The position numbers were made by a program, and so were the translations under genes. Source: Massilia sp. ST3 (GTDB taxonomy: Bacteria; Pseudomonadota; Gammaproteobacteria; Burkholderiales; Burkholderiaceae_D). Taken from it: a DNA stretch of 64,000 nucleotides. The stretch covers positions 59,818 through 123,817 of the forward strand of contig NZ_JAGPWC010000006.1 in assembly GCF_018119405.1 (NCBI RefSeq), in the 5' to 3' direction. Under the pieces are notes generated by a model. The model was not told where the DNA came from and searched no databases. It saw only the letters and a program-made list of their open reading frames with translations. This document shows, piece by piece, positions 46,018-55,553 of this stretch (positions within the stretch are counted from its first letter, which is position 1; every line of letters begins with the position of its first letter).

Positions 46018-46087
46018 ATACTCATGGACATGGGGTAAGATTGCCCGGCTTTTACACGCCTTTCACAATAAAAAGCTGGAGACCCCC

Positions 46088-46786
46088 ATGCAATCTGCCG
46101 TCAACCTGTGGCCGCTGCTCGGCGTAGCGGTCATCGTCGCGGGCTTCCTGCTGCGCGCCAATCCGGTGCTGGTGGTGGTGGCCGCCTGCGGCGTCACCGG
46201 CGCCGCGGCCGCGATGCCGGTGACGGCTATCCTCGCCTCGCTCGGCGCCGCCTTCGTCAAGACCCGCAACCTGCCGCTGATCCTGCTGCTGCCGCTGGCC
46301 GCCATCGGCCTGCTGGAGCGCTTCGGCCTGCGCGAGCGCGCCCAGACCGCGATCGCGAAAGTGCGCTCGGCCACCGCGGGGCGCCTCTTGATCGTCTACC
46401 TGTTCGCGCGCGAGACCACGGCCGCCGCCGGCCTCACCAGCCTGGGCGGCCACGCGCCCATGGTGCGTCCATTGGTGGCGCCAATGGCCGAAGCGGCCGC
46501 CGAAGCCAGGTCCGGCCCGCTGCCCGAGCACCTGCGCCACCGTATCCGCGCCATGGCCGCCGCCACCGACAACGTCGGCCTGTTCTTCGGCGAAGACATC
46601 TTTGTCGCCTTCGGCGCCATCGTGCTGATGCAGACCATCCTGCAGGCCGAGGGCATCGCCGTCGATCCGCTGCACATGGCGCTGTGGGGCATTCCGACCG
46701 CCATCAGCGCCTTCGTCATCCACGCCTGGAACCTGCGCCGCCTCGACGCCCGCATCGTCCGCGAGATGGGCAAGGCGGCCGCATGA
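46088..46786 (+). CDS. DUF969 membrane protein (probable 5-oxoproline transport part)
   Basis: 232 residues, strongly hydrophobic, with about five membrane segments (for example 8-25, 28-45, 74-92 and 180-200). The block FARETTAAAGLTSLGGHAPMVRP is typical of DUF969. The gene overlaps DUF979 by its stop (ATGA), and both precede pcp. DUF969 and DUF979 are usually neighbours of 5-oxoproline and pyroglutamyl genes, which suggests they form a two-part transporter for that compound. That role is inferred from context. Confidence 0.85.
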   Translation: MQSAVNLWPLLGVAVIVAGFLLRANPVLVVVAACGVTGAAAAMPVTAILASLGAAFVKTRNLPLILLLPLAAIGLLERFGLRERAQTAIAKVRSATAGRLLIVYLFARETTAAAGLTSLGGHAPMVRPLVAPMAEAAAEARSGPLPEHLRHRIRAMAAATDNVGLFFGEDIFVAFGAIVLMQTILQAEGIAVDPLHMALWGIPTAISAFVIHAWNLRRLDARIVREMGKAAA

Positions 46787-47739
46787 CCCTCACGCTCGAG
46801 CATTTCTACGTCCTGGTCGGCCTGCTGCTGGGCGCCGTGGCCGTGATGAACCTGCTGGACCGCAGCAACCCGCGCCGCGTCACGACGGCCCTGTTCTGGG
46901 GCCTGTACGCGCTGCTCTACCTGGCCGGCGAGCGCATGCCGCCCGCGGCGGTCGGCGCGCTGATGATCGCGATGGCCCTGGTGGCCGGCTTCGGCTGGGT
47001 GCGTGGCGGCAAGCCGGCCATGCCGGCCGAAGACGAGCGGCGCGCCAGCGCGGCCCGGCTGGGCAACCTTTTGTTCCTGCCGGCGCTGCTGCTGCCCATC
47101 GTGACGGTGGTCGGCGCGACCCTGCTCAAGGACGTGCAACTGGCCGGCCTGCCCATGCTCGACCAGAAGCACCTGACCCTGGTCAGCCTGGGCTGCGGCG
47201 CGATCATTGCCCTGGGCGCGGCATGCTGGCTGACCCGCTCGACGCCGCTGCAGGGCGTGCGCGAGGCGCGCCGCCTGGTCGATGCGATCAGCTGGGCGGT
47301 GGTGCTGCCGCACATGCTGGCAGTCCTCGGCCTGCTGTTCACCGAGGCCGGCGTCGGCAAGGCGGTGGCCCACGTGACGACGTCCTACATCAACATGGAT
47401 TCGCGCCTGGTCGCGGTCGCGGTATTCTGTATCGGGATGGCGCTGTTCACCATCGTCATGGGCAACGGCTTCGCCGCCTTCCCGGTGATGGCGGGCGGCG
47501 TCGGCATCCCGGTGCTGGTTAACATGTACGGCGCGAATCCGGCCGTGATGGCGGCGATCGGCATGTTCAGCGCCTATTGCGGCACCCTGATGACGCCGAT
47601 GGCGGCCAACTTCAACATCGTGCCGGCGGTGCTGCTCGACCTGCCCGACAAGAACGCGGTGATCCGCGCCCAGGTCCCGACCGCGCTGCCGCTGCTGGGC
47701 GCGAACATCCTGCTGCTCTACTTCCTGATGAACCAATGA
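46783..47739 (+). CDS. DUF979 membrane protein (probable 5-oxoproline transport part)
   Basis: 318 residues with about nine hydrophobic segments. The DUF979 marks are TTALFWGLYALLYLAGERMP near the start, the middle VTTSYINMDSRLVAVAVFCI and the terminal GMFSAYCGTLMTPMAANFN. Its start overlaps the DUF969 stop and its own stop overlaps the pcp start, so all three are translated together. Confidence 0.87.
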   Translation: MTLTLEHFYVLVGLLLGAVAVMNLLDRSNPRRVTTALFWGLYALLYLAGERMPPAAVGALMIAMALVAGFGWVRGGKPAMPAEDERRASAARLGNLLFLPALLLPIVTVVGATLLKDVQLAGLPMLDQKHLTLVSLGCGAIIALGAACWLTRSTPLQGVREARRLVDAISWAVVLPHMLAVLGLLFTEAGVGKAVAHVTTSYINMDSRLVAVAVFCIGMALFTIVMGNGFAAFPVMAGGVGIPVLVNMYGANPAVMAAIGMFSAYCGTLMTPMAANFNIVPAVLLDLPDKNAVIRAQVPTALPLLGANILLLYFLMNQ

Positions 47740-48383
47740 TGAAAACCGTCCTGCTCACCGGCTTCGAACCCTTCAACAAGGCGACCATCAACCCCGCCTG
47801 GGAGGCCGTGCGCGCGCTCGAAGGCTGGAGCGGCGAGGGCTTCCGGGTCGAGGTGCGCCAGCTGCCCTGCGTGTTCGGCCAGGCCATCGCCACGATCGCC
47901 GAGGCGATCGACGCGCTGCGTCCCGACGTCGTGATCGCGGTGGGGCAGGCCGGCGGACGGGCCGAGATCTCGGTCGAGCGGGTGGCGATCAACGTCGACG
48001 ACGCCTCCATCCTCGACAATGCCGGCCTGCAGCCGGTGGACAATGCCATCGTGCCGGATGGCCCGGCGGCCTATTTTTCGACCCTGCCGATCAAGGCCAT
48101 CGTGCGTGCGCTGCGCGAGCAGGGCCTGGTGGCGGGCGTGTCGCAGACCGCCGGCACCTTCGTGTGCAACCACGTGTTCTATGGCATGATGCACCACGTC
48201 CACGGCCGCGGCCTGAAGGCGGGCTTCATCCATGTACCTTTCCTGCCCGAGCAGGCGCAGGGACGGCCGGGGAATCCGCCCTCGATGGCCCTGGAGGACA
48301 TCGTCAGAGGCATCCGCACGGTGGTCGAGGTCACGCTGGCCGTGGACAAGGACCTCAGCGAAACGGGCGGCGCTACGCACTGA
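47736..48383 (+). CDS. pcp: Pyroglutamyl-peptidase I
   Basis: 215 residues (or 214 from the second of two consecutive ATG codons). It is a C15 cysteine peptidase: LTGFEPFNKATINPAWEAV near the start, catalytic Glu in EISVERVAIN, catalytic Cys in GTFVCNHVFY and His in FIHVPFLPEQ. It removes N-terminal pyroglutamate from peptides and releases 5-oxoproline. With the upstream DUF969/DUF979 pair it forms a plausible uptake-and-use unit. Confidence 0.95.
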   Translation: MMKTVLLTGFEPFNKATINPAWEAVRALEGWSGEGFRVEVRQLPCVFGQAIATIAEAIDALRPDVVIAVGQAGGRAEISVERVAINVDDASILDNAGLQPVDNAIVPDGPAAYFSTLPIKAIVRALREQGLVAGVSQTAGTFVCNHVFYGMMHHVHGRGLKAGFIHVPFLPEQAQGRPGNPPSMALEDIVRGIRTVVEVTLAVDKDLSETGGATH

Positions 48384-48505
48384 GTGTGCCTTTCGCAAGG
48401 GATTCGGCAGGGCAAGGCTGCGCCACTCCCGAGGCGATAGCGCTAGCATGCGAGCGCGGCGAGCGGCGGGCGCCATGCCGCCATGTTTCGTCAACGGAGC
48501 CTTCC

Positions 48506-49087
48506 ATGCACCTCAAGCCACTTTGCGCCAGCCTCATCCTTGCCGTGCCTGCGCTTGCCTCGGCCGATCCCCAGACCTGGAATTTCACCTATGCCGGATT
48601 CCACCGCGTGGAAACCGATAGCTTCATCCCGGAATTCGAGTTGTTGGGCAATTTCACGGGCGAAGACCTGAACGGGAACCAGGTCATCGAACTGCCGGAA
48701 CTGAGCTCCTTCGTCCTGGTCGGATGGGACCACCTCGCCTGCCCCCCGGCATCGGGGCCCGACCATACGCGCTGCAGCCTGTCCGCGTTTTCGTATTCGG
48801 AGGCGGGCGGCCTCGATTTCTCCAGCCAGCTGGAATTCGAACACGAGGCGAGCGCCAACTACGTCTATTACAAGGCGAGCACCGGCCAGTCCTACACCTA
48901 CATCGACGCCTTCCCGCGCGGCGGCTATGTGTACACGGACGAATACCGCTGGACGCCCCAGACCAGCTTCCGGATCCAGTCGGCGGTGCCGGAACCGGGA
49001 CAGGCCGCGCTGATGGCCGCCGGCCTGCTCGGCCTGGCCGGCGCGGCGCGCAAGCGGGCCCTCAGCCCGCGCGCGTCTTGGCGATGA
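48506..49087 (+). CDS. PEP-CTERM sorting-domain protein
   Basis: 193 residues from the ATG at 48506 with ACGGAGC ahead. A signal peptide ends near ALASADP (about residue 20). The middle is an unrecognised beta-rich domain with one Cys pair. The C-terminus is VPEPGQAALMAAGLLGLAG followed by AARKR, the PEP-CTERM signal, which is recognised by EpsH/XrtA-type exosortases after export. No exosortase gene is in this window. The protein is probably exposed on the cell surface or in the exopolysaccharide matrix. The last bases overlap a convergent small gene. Confidence 0.85.
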   Translation: MHLKPLCASLILAVPALASADPQTWNFTYAGFHRVETDSFIPEFELLGNFTGEDLNGNQVIELPELSSFVLVGWDHLACPPASGPDHTRCSLSAFSYSEAGGLDFSSQLEFEHEASANYVYYKASTGQSYTYIDAFPRGGYVYTDEYRWTPQTSFRIQSAVPEPGQAALMAAGLLGLAGAARKRALSPRASWR

Positions 49088-49259
49088 TGGTCGCGACGTT
49101 CTCGAGTTCCTTGACCACGCCGACGATGGTCGGCTCGAAACGCTCGAACATGTATTGCGTCGCCGCCTCGGCGCTGAGGCCTTCCGGCGTTTCATGGACC
49201 AGGCGTTTCATGGCCAGTTCGCGCACGTGGTAGGCGAAAAGCAGTTCGTTGTAGTCCAT
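49062..49259 (-). CDS. Small hypothetical protein
   Basis: 65 residues (MDYNELLFAYHVREL...), mainly alpha-helical by composition, with no signal peptide or known motif. It overlaps the PEP-CTERM gene by 26 bases at their 3' ends. The start has only a weak ribosome site, but the amino-acid composition is balanced and not typical of a shadow frame. The function is unknown. Confidence 0.5.
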   Translation of the reverse strand: MDYNELLFAYHVRELAMKRLVHETPEGLSAEAATQYMFERFEPTIVGVVKELENVATIIAKTRAG

Positions 49260-49313
49260 GCGATTCCCGCGAAGTGAAGTGAAAACCTCACGATAGCATG
49301 CGACCGCATGCTC

Positions 49314-50234
49314 CTACGGCGTCTGCCGCTCTTCGGGGAACAGGATCTTCAGGAAAGCCCGCACCACCGGCGCATCGTCCTGCGCCAGGTAGCTGATGTA
49401 CAGGTTCGCCGACGGCGCATTGGTCCGGATCGGCATGAACTTCACGCCCGGCCAGCCGATGCGGCCCGTGGTCTCGGGCAGCAGGGCCACGCCCAGGCCG
49501 GCGCCGACCATGGCCAGCAGGGTTTGCGGCTCGGCCGCCTCCTGGAAGATCGTCGGCTCGAAGCCGGCGTTGACGCAGCACTGGATCAGGTAGCGCGGCT
49601 CGGCCGACTGGGTCAGGTGCAGGGTCAGCATCGGCTCGCCCGCGATGTCGCGCAGCTCGATTGCCTCCTGCGCGGCCAGCGGGTGCTGTTCGTTCATGGC
49701 CACGCACACGTTCTCGGGGAAGCACAGGTCCTGGCGCAGGTTGGCCTGCTTCAGCACCTCGGGCTCGATGCGCGGCTCGCGCCAGAAGCCGACGTCGATC
49801 TGGCGGTTGCGCAGGGCTTCCCACTGGTCGTTCGGTCCCATCTCGTGGATGGTCCAGGTCACGCGCGGGAACTGGCTCTGGAACTGTTCCAGCAGGCGAG
49901 GGATCGGGCCCCACATCGCCGAGCCGACGATGCCGACGCGCAGGCGGCCGACTTCGCCGCGGTCGATCTGGCGGATGGTGTCGATCGTCATGCGCATCTT
50001 CGTCAGCAGCTCGGCCGCTTCGGCCATCAGGGCCTTGCCGGCCACCGTCAGCTCGAAGCTGCGCGTGGTGCGGGTGAACAGGCGCACTCCCAGCTCGCTT
50101 TCCAGCTTCATGATCTGCTGGCTCAGCGGCGGCTGGGAGATGTGCAGGCGCTCGGCGGCGCGGCTGAAGCTTTTTTCTTCGGCGACCGCGAGGAAGTATT
50201 TCAGCTGTTTGAGATCGATCGACATGATGGGCAA
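49314..50234 (-). CDS. LysR-family transcriptional regulator
   Basis: 306 residues, or 303 from a second ATG at 50225. The N-terminal helix-turn-helix shows LKYFLAVAEEKSFSRAAERL and ISQPPLSQQIMKLESELG, and the effector-binding domain fills about 95-300. It begins directly after the psuG stop, so it lies in the psuK-psuG operon and may control it or the adjacent deo genes. The inducer is unknown; pseudouridine or another nucleoside is an inference. Confidence 0.93.
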   Translation of the reverse strand: MPIMSIDLKQLKYFLAVAEEKSFSRAAERLHISQPPLSQQIMKLESELGVRLFTRTTRSFELTVAGKALMAEAAELLTKMRMTIDTIRQIDRGEVGRLRVGIVGSAMWGPIPRLLEQFQSQFPRVTWTIHEMGPNDQWEALRNRQIDVGFWREPRIEPEVLKQANLRQDLCFPENVCVAMNEQHPLAAQEAIELRDIAGEPMLTLHLTQSAEPRYLIQCCVNAGFEPTIFQEAAEPQTLLAMVGAGLGVALLPETTGRIGWPGVKFMPIRTNAPSANLYISYLAQDDAPVVRAFLKILFPEERQTP

Positions 50235-51152
<918 letters not shown>

Positions 51153-51154
51153 GA

Positions 51155-52264
51155 TCAGTCCAGGATGAGTTCTTCAAGGAGGCCGTCGAGATGGCCGGGG
51201 GCGAGCTGCGGATAGACGGTCTGGGCGCAGCCGATGGTCAGGGCGGCGAGCTGCAGGCCGCGGCGGCAGGCCAGGGCCAGGCCGTTGTCGCCGCTGTGCA
51301 GCGACCAGCAGACGGCGGCCGCGAAGGCGTCGCCGGCGCCGGTCACGTCGACCACCTGGGCCGCGGGCGCGGTCAGGTGCGCCAGGCCGCCGGGCCCGGT
51401 ATAGAACACGCCGGCGCCGCCCTGGGTGACGACCAGGTCCTGCACGCCGTCGCGCTGGACTTCGATGCAGGCGGCGGCGATCTCGTCCTCGCCCTCGAGC
51501 GGACGGCCGACCCGGGCCGCCAGTTCGCCGACATTCAGGATCAGGAGGCGCACACCGGCCAGCTTGCGCGGCAGGCGCGCCATCTTGGGTTCCGACACCG
51601 CCACCAGCACCAGCGGCACGCGGTCGCGCGCGGCGTCCTCGACCAGGGCGGCGATGCTTTCCCGGGGCAGGTTCAGGTCCGCGACGACCAGCGCCGCGGC
51701 GCCGCGCTGCTGGGCGCGCGCGGCCAGGAAGGCGGGCGTCATCTCGTCGTGGATGGCCATGTCGGCCAGCGCCACCGCCATGTCGCCGTCGTGGTCGAGC
51801 ACCGCCGTGTAGGTGCCGGTGGCATGCCCGTCCAGGCGCAGGGCGGCGCGGGTATCGATGCCGGCGTCTTCCGCATGGGCCAGCAGGGCGCGGCCCGAGG
51901 CATCGTTGCCGACAGCCGTGACCAGCGCGACCGGGGTGCCGAGCCGGGCCAGGTTCTCGGCGATGTTGCGCGCCACGCCGCCGAAGGATTCATCCTGGCG
52001 CGCGGGGTTCGAGGTGGCCATGGCAAGCTTGGCGAGGGTGCGCAGCTTGCGGTCGAGGTTGGAGGCGCCGACGCAGACGATGGGACGGCGATTCGGCACC
52101 ACGTAGGCGCGGCCCAGGATGCGGCGCTCGCGCACCAGGGTGGCGATGTAATTGGCGACGGCGGAGCGCGACAGGCCCAGTTGCGCAGCCAGGTCCTGCT
52201 GCGAAATGAAGGGGTTGGTACGGATCAGCTCGTACAGCTGTTCTTTCTTGGGCAGGTCGCTCAC
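51155..52264 (-). CDS. psuK: Pseudouridine kinase with N-terminal helix-turn-helix
   Basis: 369 residues from a GTG at 52264. A TTG start at 52321 is possible on paper but that codon is part of the TTGACA promoter box. A winged helix-turn-helix (about 5-55, with SQQDLAAQLGLSRSAVANYI) precedes a PfkB kinase domain (about 60-360) ending in DVTGAGDAFAAAV, where the Asp is the catalytic base. It phosphorylates pseudouridine for PsuG. The fused DNA-binding domain suggests that the kinase also controls its own promoter, a feature of some PfkB proteins. Confidence 0.88.
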   Translation of the reverse strand: MSDLPKKEQLYELIRTNPFISQQDLAAQLGLSRSAVANYIATLVRERRILGRAYVVPNRRPIVCVGASNLDRKLRTLAKLAMATSNPARQDESFGGVARNIAENLARLGTPVALVTAVGNDASGRALLAHAEDAGIDTRAALRLDGHATGTYTAVLDHDGDMAVALADMAIHDEMTPAFLAARAQQRGAAALVVADLNLPRESIAALVEDAARDRVPLVLVAVSEPKMARLPRKLAGVRLLILNVGELAARVGRPLEGEDEIAAACIEVQRDGVQDLVVTQGGAGVFYTGPGGLAHLTAPAAQVVDVTGAGDAFAAAVCWSLHSGDNGLALACRRGLQLAALTIGCAQTVYPQLAPGHLDGLLEELILD

Positions 52265-52280
52265 GATGTTCGATTTAAAC

Positions 52281-52310
52281 AAATGTTTATCGATACTAGA
52301 TAAATGTTTA
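52281..52310. promoter_or_regulatory. Direct repeats across the psuK promoter
   Basis: AAATGTTTA occurs twice (52281-52289 and 52302-52310), 21 bases apart, so both copies face the same side of the helix. One lies between -35 and -10 and the other just after -10. This is a typical place for a repressor, and the helix-turn-helix of PsuK is a candidate. Confidence 0.6.
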
Positions 52311-52321
52311 GATGCTGTCAA
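52293..52321 (-). promoter_or_regulatory. Sigma-70 promoter of psuK-psuG-lysR
   Basis: TTGACA (52321-52316) and TAGTAT (52298-52293) lie 17 bases apart. The -35 is perfect and the -10 matches in four of six positions. The start of transcription would be near 52286, about 22 bases before the GTG. Confidence 0.8.
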
Positions 52322-52387
52322 TCGGATCTGCGGATCATGGTAGCACCGCGGGCATGATTTATTGCATCATCATATAAATCGGGAAGA

Positions 52388-52427
52388 AAAATGGTATTTG
52401 CCATACATAATCGGCCTCATGCATAGT
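52388..52427 (+). promoter_or_regulatory. Promoter and 17-bp motif of the punA-deo operon
   Basis: AAAATGGTATTTGCCAT (52388-52404) contains TTGCCA as a -35; CATAGT (52422-52427) follows after 18 bases as a -10. ATGG and CCAT form the palindromic part. The same motif and spacing occur at the BMP transporter promoter (43841-43880, minus strand). Confidence 0.6.
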
Positions 52428-52516
52428 TATACAATTCGGCTATCCGGCGTCCCCGCAGCAGCAAGCCGCCCAGCCTCTCCCAACAGTCCCCCGATACCGC
52501 ACAACGAGGAAGATCC

Positions 52517-53359
52517 ATGTCCAGCAATACCCCATTCGAAGCCGCCGACATCATCCGCGCCCGCAAGCCGGGCTTTACGCCGCGCGTGGCGCTGATCCTC
52601 GGTTCCGGCCTGGGCGTGCTGGCCGAGCAGATGACGGACGCGGTGGCGATCAGCTACGCCGACCTGCCGGGCTTCCCGATCAGCACCGTGCACGGCCACG
52701 CGGGCGAACTGGTGCTGGGCACCCTGGGCGGCGTCGACGTCGCCTGCATGAAGGGCCGCGGCCACTTCTACGAAGGCTACGGCCCGGGCGTGATGACCTC
52801 GGCCATCCGCACCCTGAAGCAGATCGGCTGCGAACTGCTGTTCGTGACCAATGCCGCCGGTTCGCTGCGCGTCGAAGCCGACGCCGGCTCGCTGGTGGCG
52901 ATCACCGACCACATCAACTTCCTGCCGGGCAGCCCGATGGCCGGCCCGAACGACGAGCGTTTCGGCCCGCGCTTCTTCAGCATGGCCAACGCCTACGATG
53001 CCGACACCCGCGAGATGGTCAAGGCGGTCGCGGCGGAGAAGGGCATCACCCTGAACGAAGGCGTCTACCTGGCCGCCGCCGGTCCGCACTTCGAGACCGC
53101 CGCCGAGATCCGCGCCTTCCGCACCCTCGGCGCGGACGTGGTCGGCATGTCGCTGATCCCGGAAGTGATCGCCGCGCGCCACTGCGGCCTGAAGGTCGCC
53201 GCCGTCTCGGCCATCACCAACCTGGCCGAGGGCCTGAGCCCGTTCGCGCTGTCGCACGAGCAGACCCTGAAGTACGCCGCCATCGCGGCCAAGGACATGG
53301 TCACCCTGATCCAGTCCTTCATCGAGCGCCTGGGTGCGAGCCCGCGCGCAGACGCCTGA
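52517..53359 (+). CDS. punA: Purine-nucleoside phosphorylase (trimeric type)
   Basis: 280 residues with GAGGAAG ahead of the ATG. The trimeric PNP pattern is complete: LILGSGLG, GRGHFYEGY, VTNAAGSL, GPHFETAAEIR and GMSLIPEV. The Asn in SAITNLAEG fits the 6-oxopurine pocket, so inosine, guanosine and perhaps xanthosine are the likely substrates. Phosphorolysis gives the base and (deoxy)ribose 1-phosphate for DeoB. It is the first gene of the deo operon and lies divergent from psuK. Confidence 0.95.
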   Translation: MSSNTPFEAADIIRARKPGFTPRVALILGSGLGVLAEQMTDAVAISYADLPGFPISTVHGHAGELVLGTLGGVDVACMKGRGHFYEGYGPGVMTSAIRTLKQIGCELLFVTNAAGSLRVEADAGSLVAITDHINFLPGSPMAGPNDERFGPRFFSMANAYDADTREMVKAVAAEKGITLNEGVYLAAAGPHFETAAEIRAFRTLGADVVGMSLIPEVIAARHCGLKVAAVSAITNLAEGLSPFALSHEQTLKYAAIAAKDMVTLIQSFIERLGASPRADA

Positions 53360-53388
53360 TTCATTTGACTTGATTAGCGAGGGATACC

Positions 53389-54582
53389 ATGTCACGCGCT
53401 TTCATCCTCCTGCTTGACTCCTTCGGCCTGGGCGCGCTGCCCGACGCCGACAAATACGGCGACACGGGCGCCAACACCTTCGGCCACATCGCCGAATGGG
53501 CTGCGAAAGAAGGCAAGCCGATGTCGCTGCCGAACCTGGAGCGCCTGGGCCTGGCGGCCGCCGGCCACAAGGCCAGCGGCGAGTGGGCCCCAGGCTTCGC
53601 GCTGCGCGAAGGCTTCAGCGGCGCCTGGGGCGTCGCGCGCGAGCAGTCGACCGGCAAGGACACCCAGAGCGGCCACTGGGAAATCGCCGGCGTGCCGGTG
53701 CTGTTCGACTGGGGCTACTTCCCCAAGACCGTGCCGTCCTTCCCGAAAGAGCTGACCGACAAGCTCCAGGAACTCACCGGCGTGCCGGGCTGGCTGGGCA
53801 ACTGCCACGCCTCGGGCACCACCATCATCGACCAGCTGGGCGACGAGCACGTCGCCACCGGCAAGCCGATCCTCTACACCTCGGCCGACTCGGTGCTGCA
53901 GATCGCCGCGCACGAAGAGCATTTCGGCCTCGAGCGCCTGTACGAAGTCTGCGAAGCGGCCTACGAGCTGGTCAAGCCCTACAACATCGGCCGCGTCATC
54001 GCCCGTCCTTTCCTGGGCGAGAACGGCAAGTACAAGCGCACCGCCAACCGCCACGACTACGCCGTGCCGCCCACCGCGCCGACCCTGCTCGACCACGTCA
54101 AGGATGCCGGCGGCGAGGTCATCGCGCTGGGCAAGATCAGCGACATCTTCGCGGCCCAGGGCGTGACCCAGCTGATCAAGGGCCCGGACAACATGGCCCT
54201 GTTCGACCGCCTGCTCGAAGTGGCCGACACCGCGCCGGACAAGTCCCTGAGCTTCGTGAACTTCGTCGACTTCGACATGCACTTCGGCCACCGGCGCGAT
54301 GTCGCCGGCTACTCGAACGCGCTGCACGAGCTGGACGCGCGCCTGCCGGAATTCATCGCCAAGCTGAAGGAAGGCGACATGGTCGTGATCACCGCCGACC
54401 ACGGCTGCGACCCGACCGCGCCGGGCTCGGACCACACCCGCGAGCACATCCCGATGATCTTCTTCGGCCCCGCCGTGAAGGCCCAGGAACTGCCGACCGC
54501 GTCCACCTTCTCCGACATCGGCGCCACGCTCGCCAAGCACCTCGGCGTCAAACCACTTTCGAACGGAACCGCACTGCTATGA
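53389..54582 (+). CDS. deoB: Phosphopentomutase
   Basis: 397 residues of the alkaline-phosphatase superfamily. Metal and catalytic motifs: LLDSFGLGALPDADKYGD at the start, GTTIIDQLGDEH, VDFDMHFGHRRD and TADHGCDP with DHTREHIP near the end. It moves phosphate between C1 and C5 of ribose or deoxyribose. It starts 29 bases after punA and its stop overlaps the deoC start (ATGA). Confidence 0.97.
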   Translation: MSRAFILLLDSFGLGALPDADKYGDTGANTFGHIAEWAAKEGKPMSLPNLERLGLAAAGHKASGEWAPGFALREGFSGAWGVAREQSTGKDTQSGHWEIAGVPVLFDWGYFPKTVPSFPKELTDKLQELTGVPGWLGNCHASGTTIIDQLGDEHVATGKPILYTSADSVLQIAAHEEHFGLERLYEVCEAAYELVKPYNIGRVIARPFLGENGKYKRTANRHDYAVPPTAPTLLDHVKDAGGEVIALGKISDIFAAQGVTQLIKGPDNMALFDRLLEVADTAPDKSLSFVNFVDFDMHFGHRRDVAGYSNALHELDARLPEFIAKLKEGDMVVITADHGCDPTAPGSDHTREHIPMIFFGPAVKAQELPTASTFSDIGATLAKHLGVKPLSNGTALL

Positions 54583-55535
54583 CCCAGCCCCTGGATTTCA
54601 AACGTAACATCGCCGTCGGCCTGGACCTGGGCCTGGTCAATGGTCTCAAGGTCAACCGCAATGCGGCCGACCGCCGCGCCGCCAGCCTGGCCAACCGACG
54701 CACGGTCAAGAAGGAATACCAGGCTGCCTGGCTGATCCGCGCGATCGAGTGCATGGACCTGACCACCCTGTCGGGCGACGACACCCCGGGCCGCGTCGAG
54801 CGCCTGTGCATGAAGGCCATGCGTCCGATCCGCACCGACCTGATGCAGGCCTTGGGGCTGGAGTCCCTGAGCACCGGCGCGGTCTGCGTGTACCACGAGA
54901 TGATCCAGCCGGCCGTCAAGGTGCTGCAGGGCCGCCTGCCGATCGCCGCGGTCTCGACCGCCTTCCCGGCCGGCCTGTCCAGCCTGGAAACCAAGCTCCG
55001 CGAGATCGAGCTGTCGGTGGCCGCCGGCGCGACCGAGATCGACATCGTGATCACCCGCCAGCATGTGTTGACCGGCAACTGGCAAGCCCTGTACGACGAG
55101 ATGCTGGCCTACCGCCAGGCCTGCGGCGAAGCGCACGTGAAGGCGATCCTCGCCACCGGCGACCTGGTGACCCTGGAAAACGTGGCCAAGGCTTCGTGGG
55201 TCTGCATGATGGCCGGCGCCGACTTCATCAAGACCTCGACCGGCAAGGAAGGCGTCAACGCCACCATCCCGGTGTCGCTGGTCATGGTGCGCGCGATCCG
55301 CGACTACTACGAGCAGACCGGCTACATGGTCGGCTACAAGCCGGCCGGCGGCGTCTCGACCGCCAAGTCGGCGCTGCAATACCTGACCGTGATGAAGGAA
55401 GAGCTGGGCAACGAGTGGCTGCAGCCGCACCTGTTCCGCATTGGCGCATCCAGCCTGCTGACCGACATCGAGCGCCAGCTCGAGCACTACGTCACCGGCA
55501 ACTACTCGGCTGCCCATCGCCACGCGCAACCTTAA
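54579..55535 (+). CDS. deoC: Deoxyribose-phosphate aldolase
   Basis: 318 residues; the N-terminal about 55 residues are an extra segment compared with the 260-residue E. coli enzyme. The Schiff-base Lys is in ADFIKTSTGK (Lys218), with the second active-site Lys in GYKPAGGVST (Lys254). The enzyme splits deoxyribose 5-phosphate into glyceraldehyde 3-phosphate and acetaldehyde. The acetaldehyde is the probable substrate of the next gene, which starts 18 bases later. Confidence 0.96.
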   Translation: MTQPLDFKRNIAVGLDLGLVNGLKVNRNAADRRAASLANRRTVKKEYQAAWLIRAIECMDLTTLSGDDTPGRVERLCMKAMRPIRTDLMQALGLESLSTGAVCVYHEMIQPAVKVLQGRLPIAAVSTAFPAGLSSLETKLREIELSVAAGATEIDIVITRQHVLTGNWQALYDEMLAYRQACGEAHVKAILATGDLVTLENVAKASWVCMMAGADFIKTSTGKEGVNATIPVSLVMVRAIRDYYEQTGYMVGYKPAGGVSTAKSALQYLTVMKEELGNEWLQPHLFRIGASSLLTDIERQLEHYVTGNYSAAHRHAQP

Positions 55536-55553
55536 ACATCCAACGGATTCGTC

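Noticed and set aside
52265..52321. N-terminal extension of psuK from a TTG codon
   Set aside because: The TTG is part of a TTGACA -35 box and the 19 extra residues (with KHL twice) are the translation of the operator repeats.
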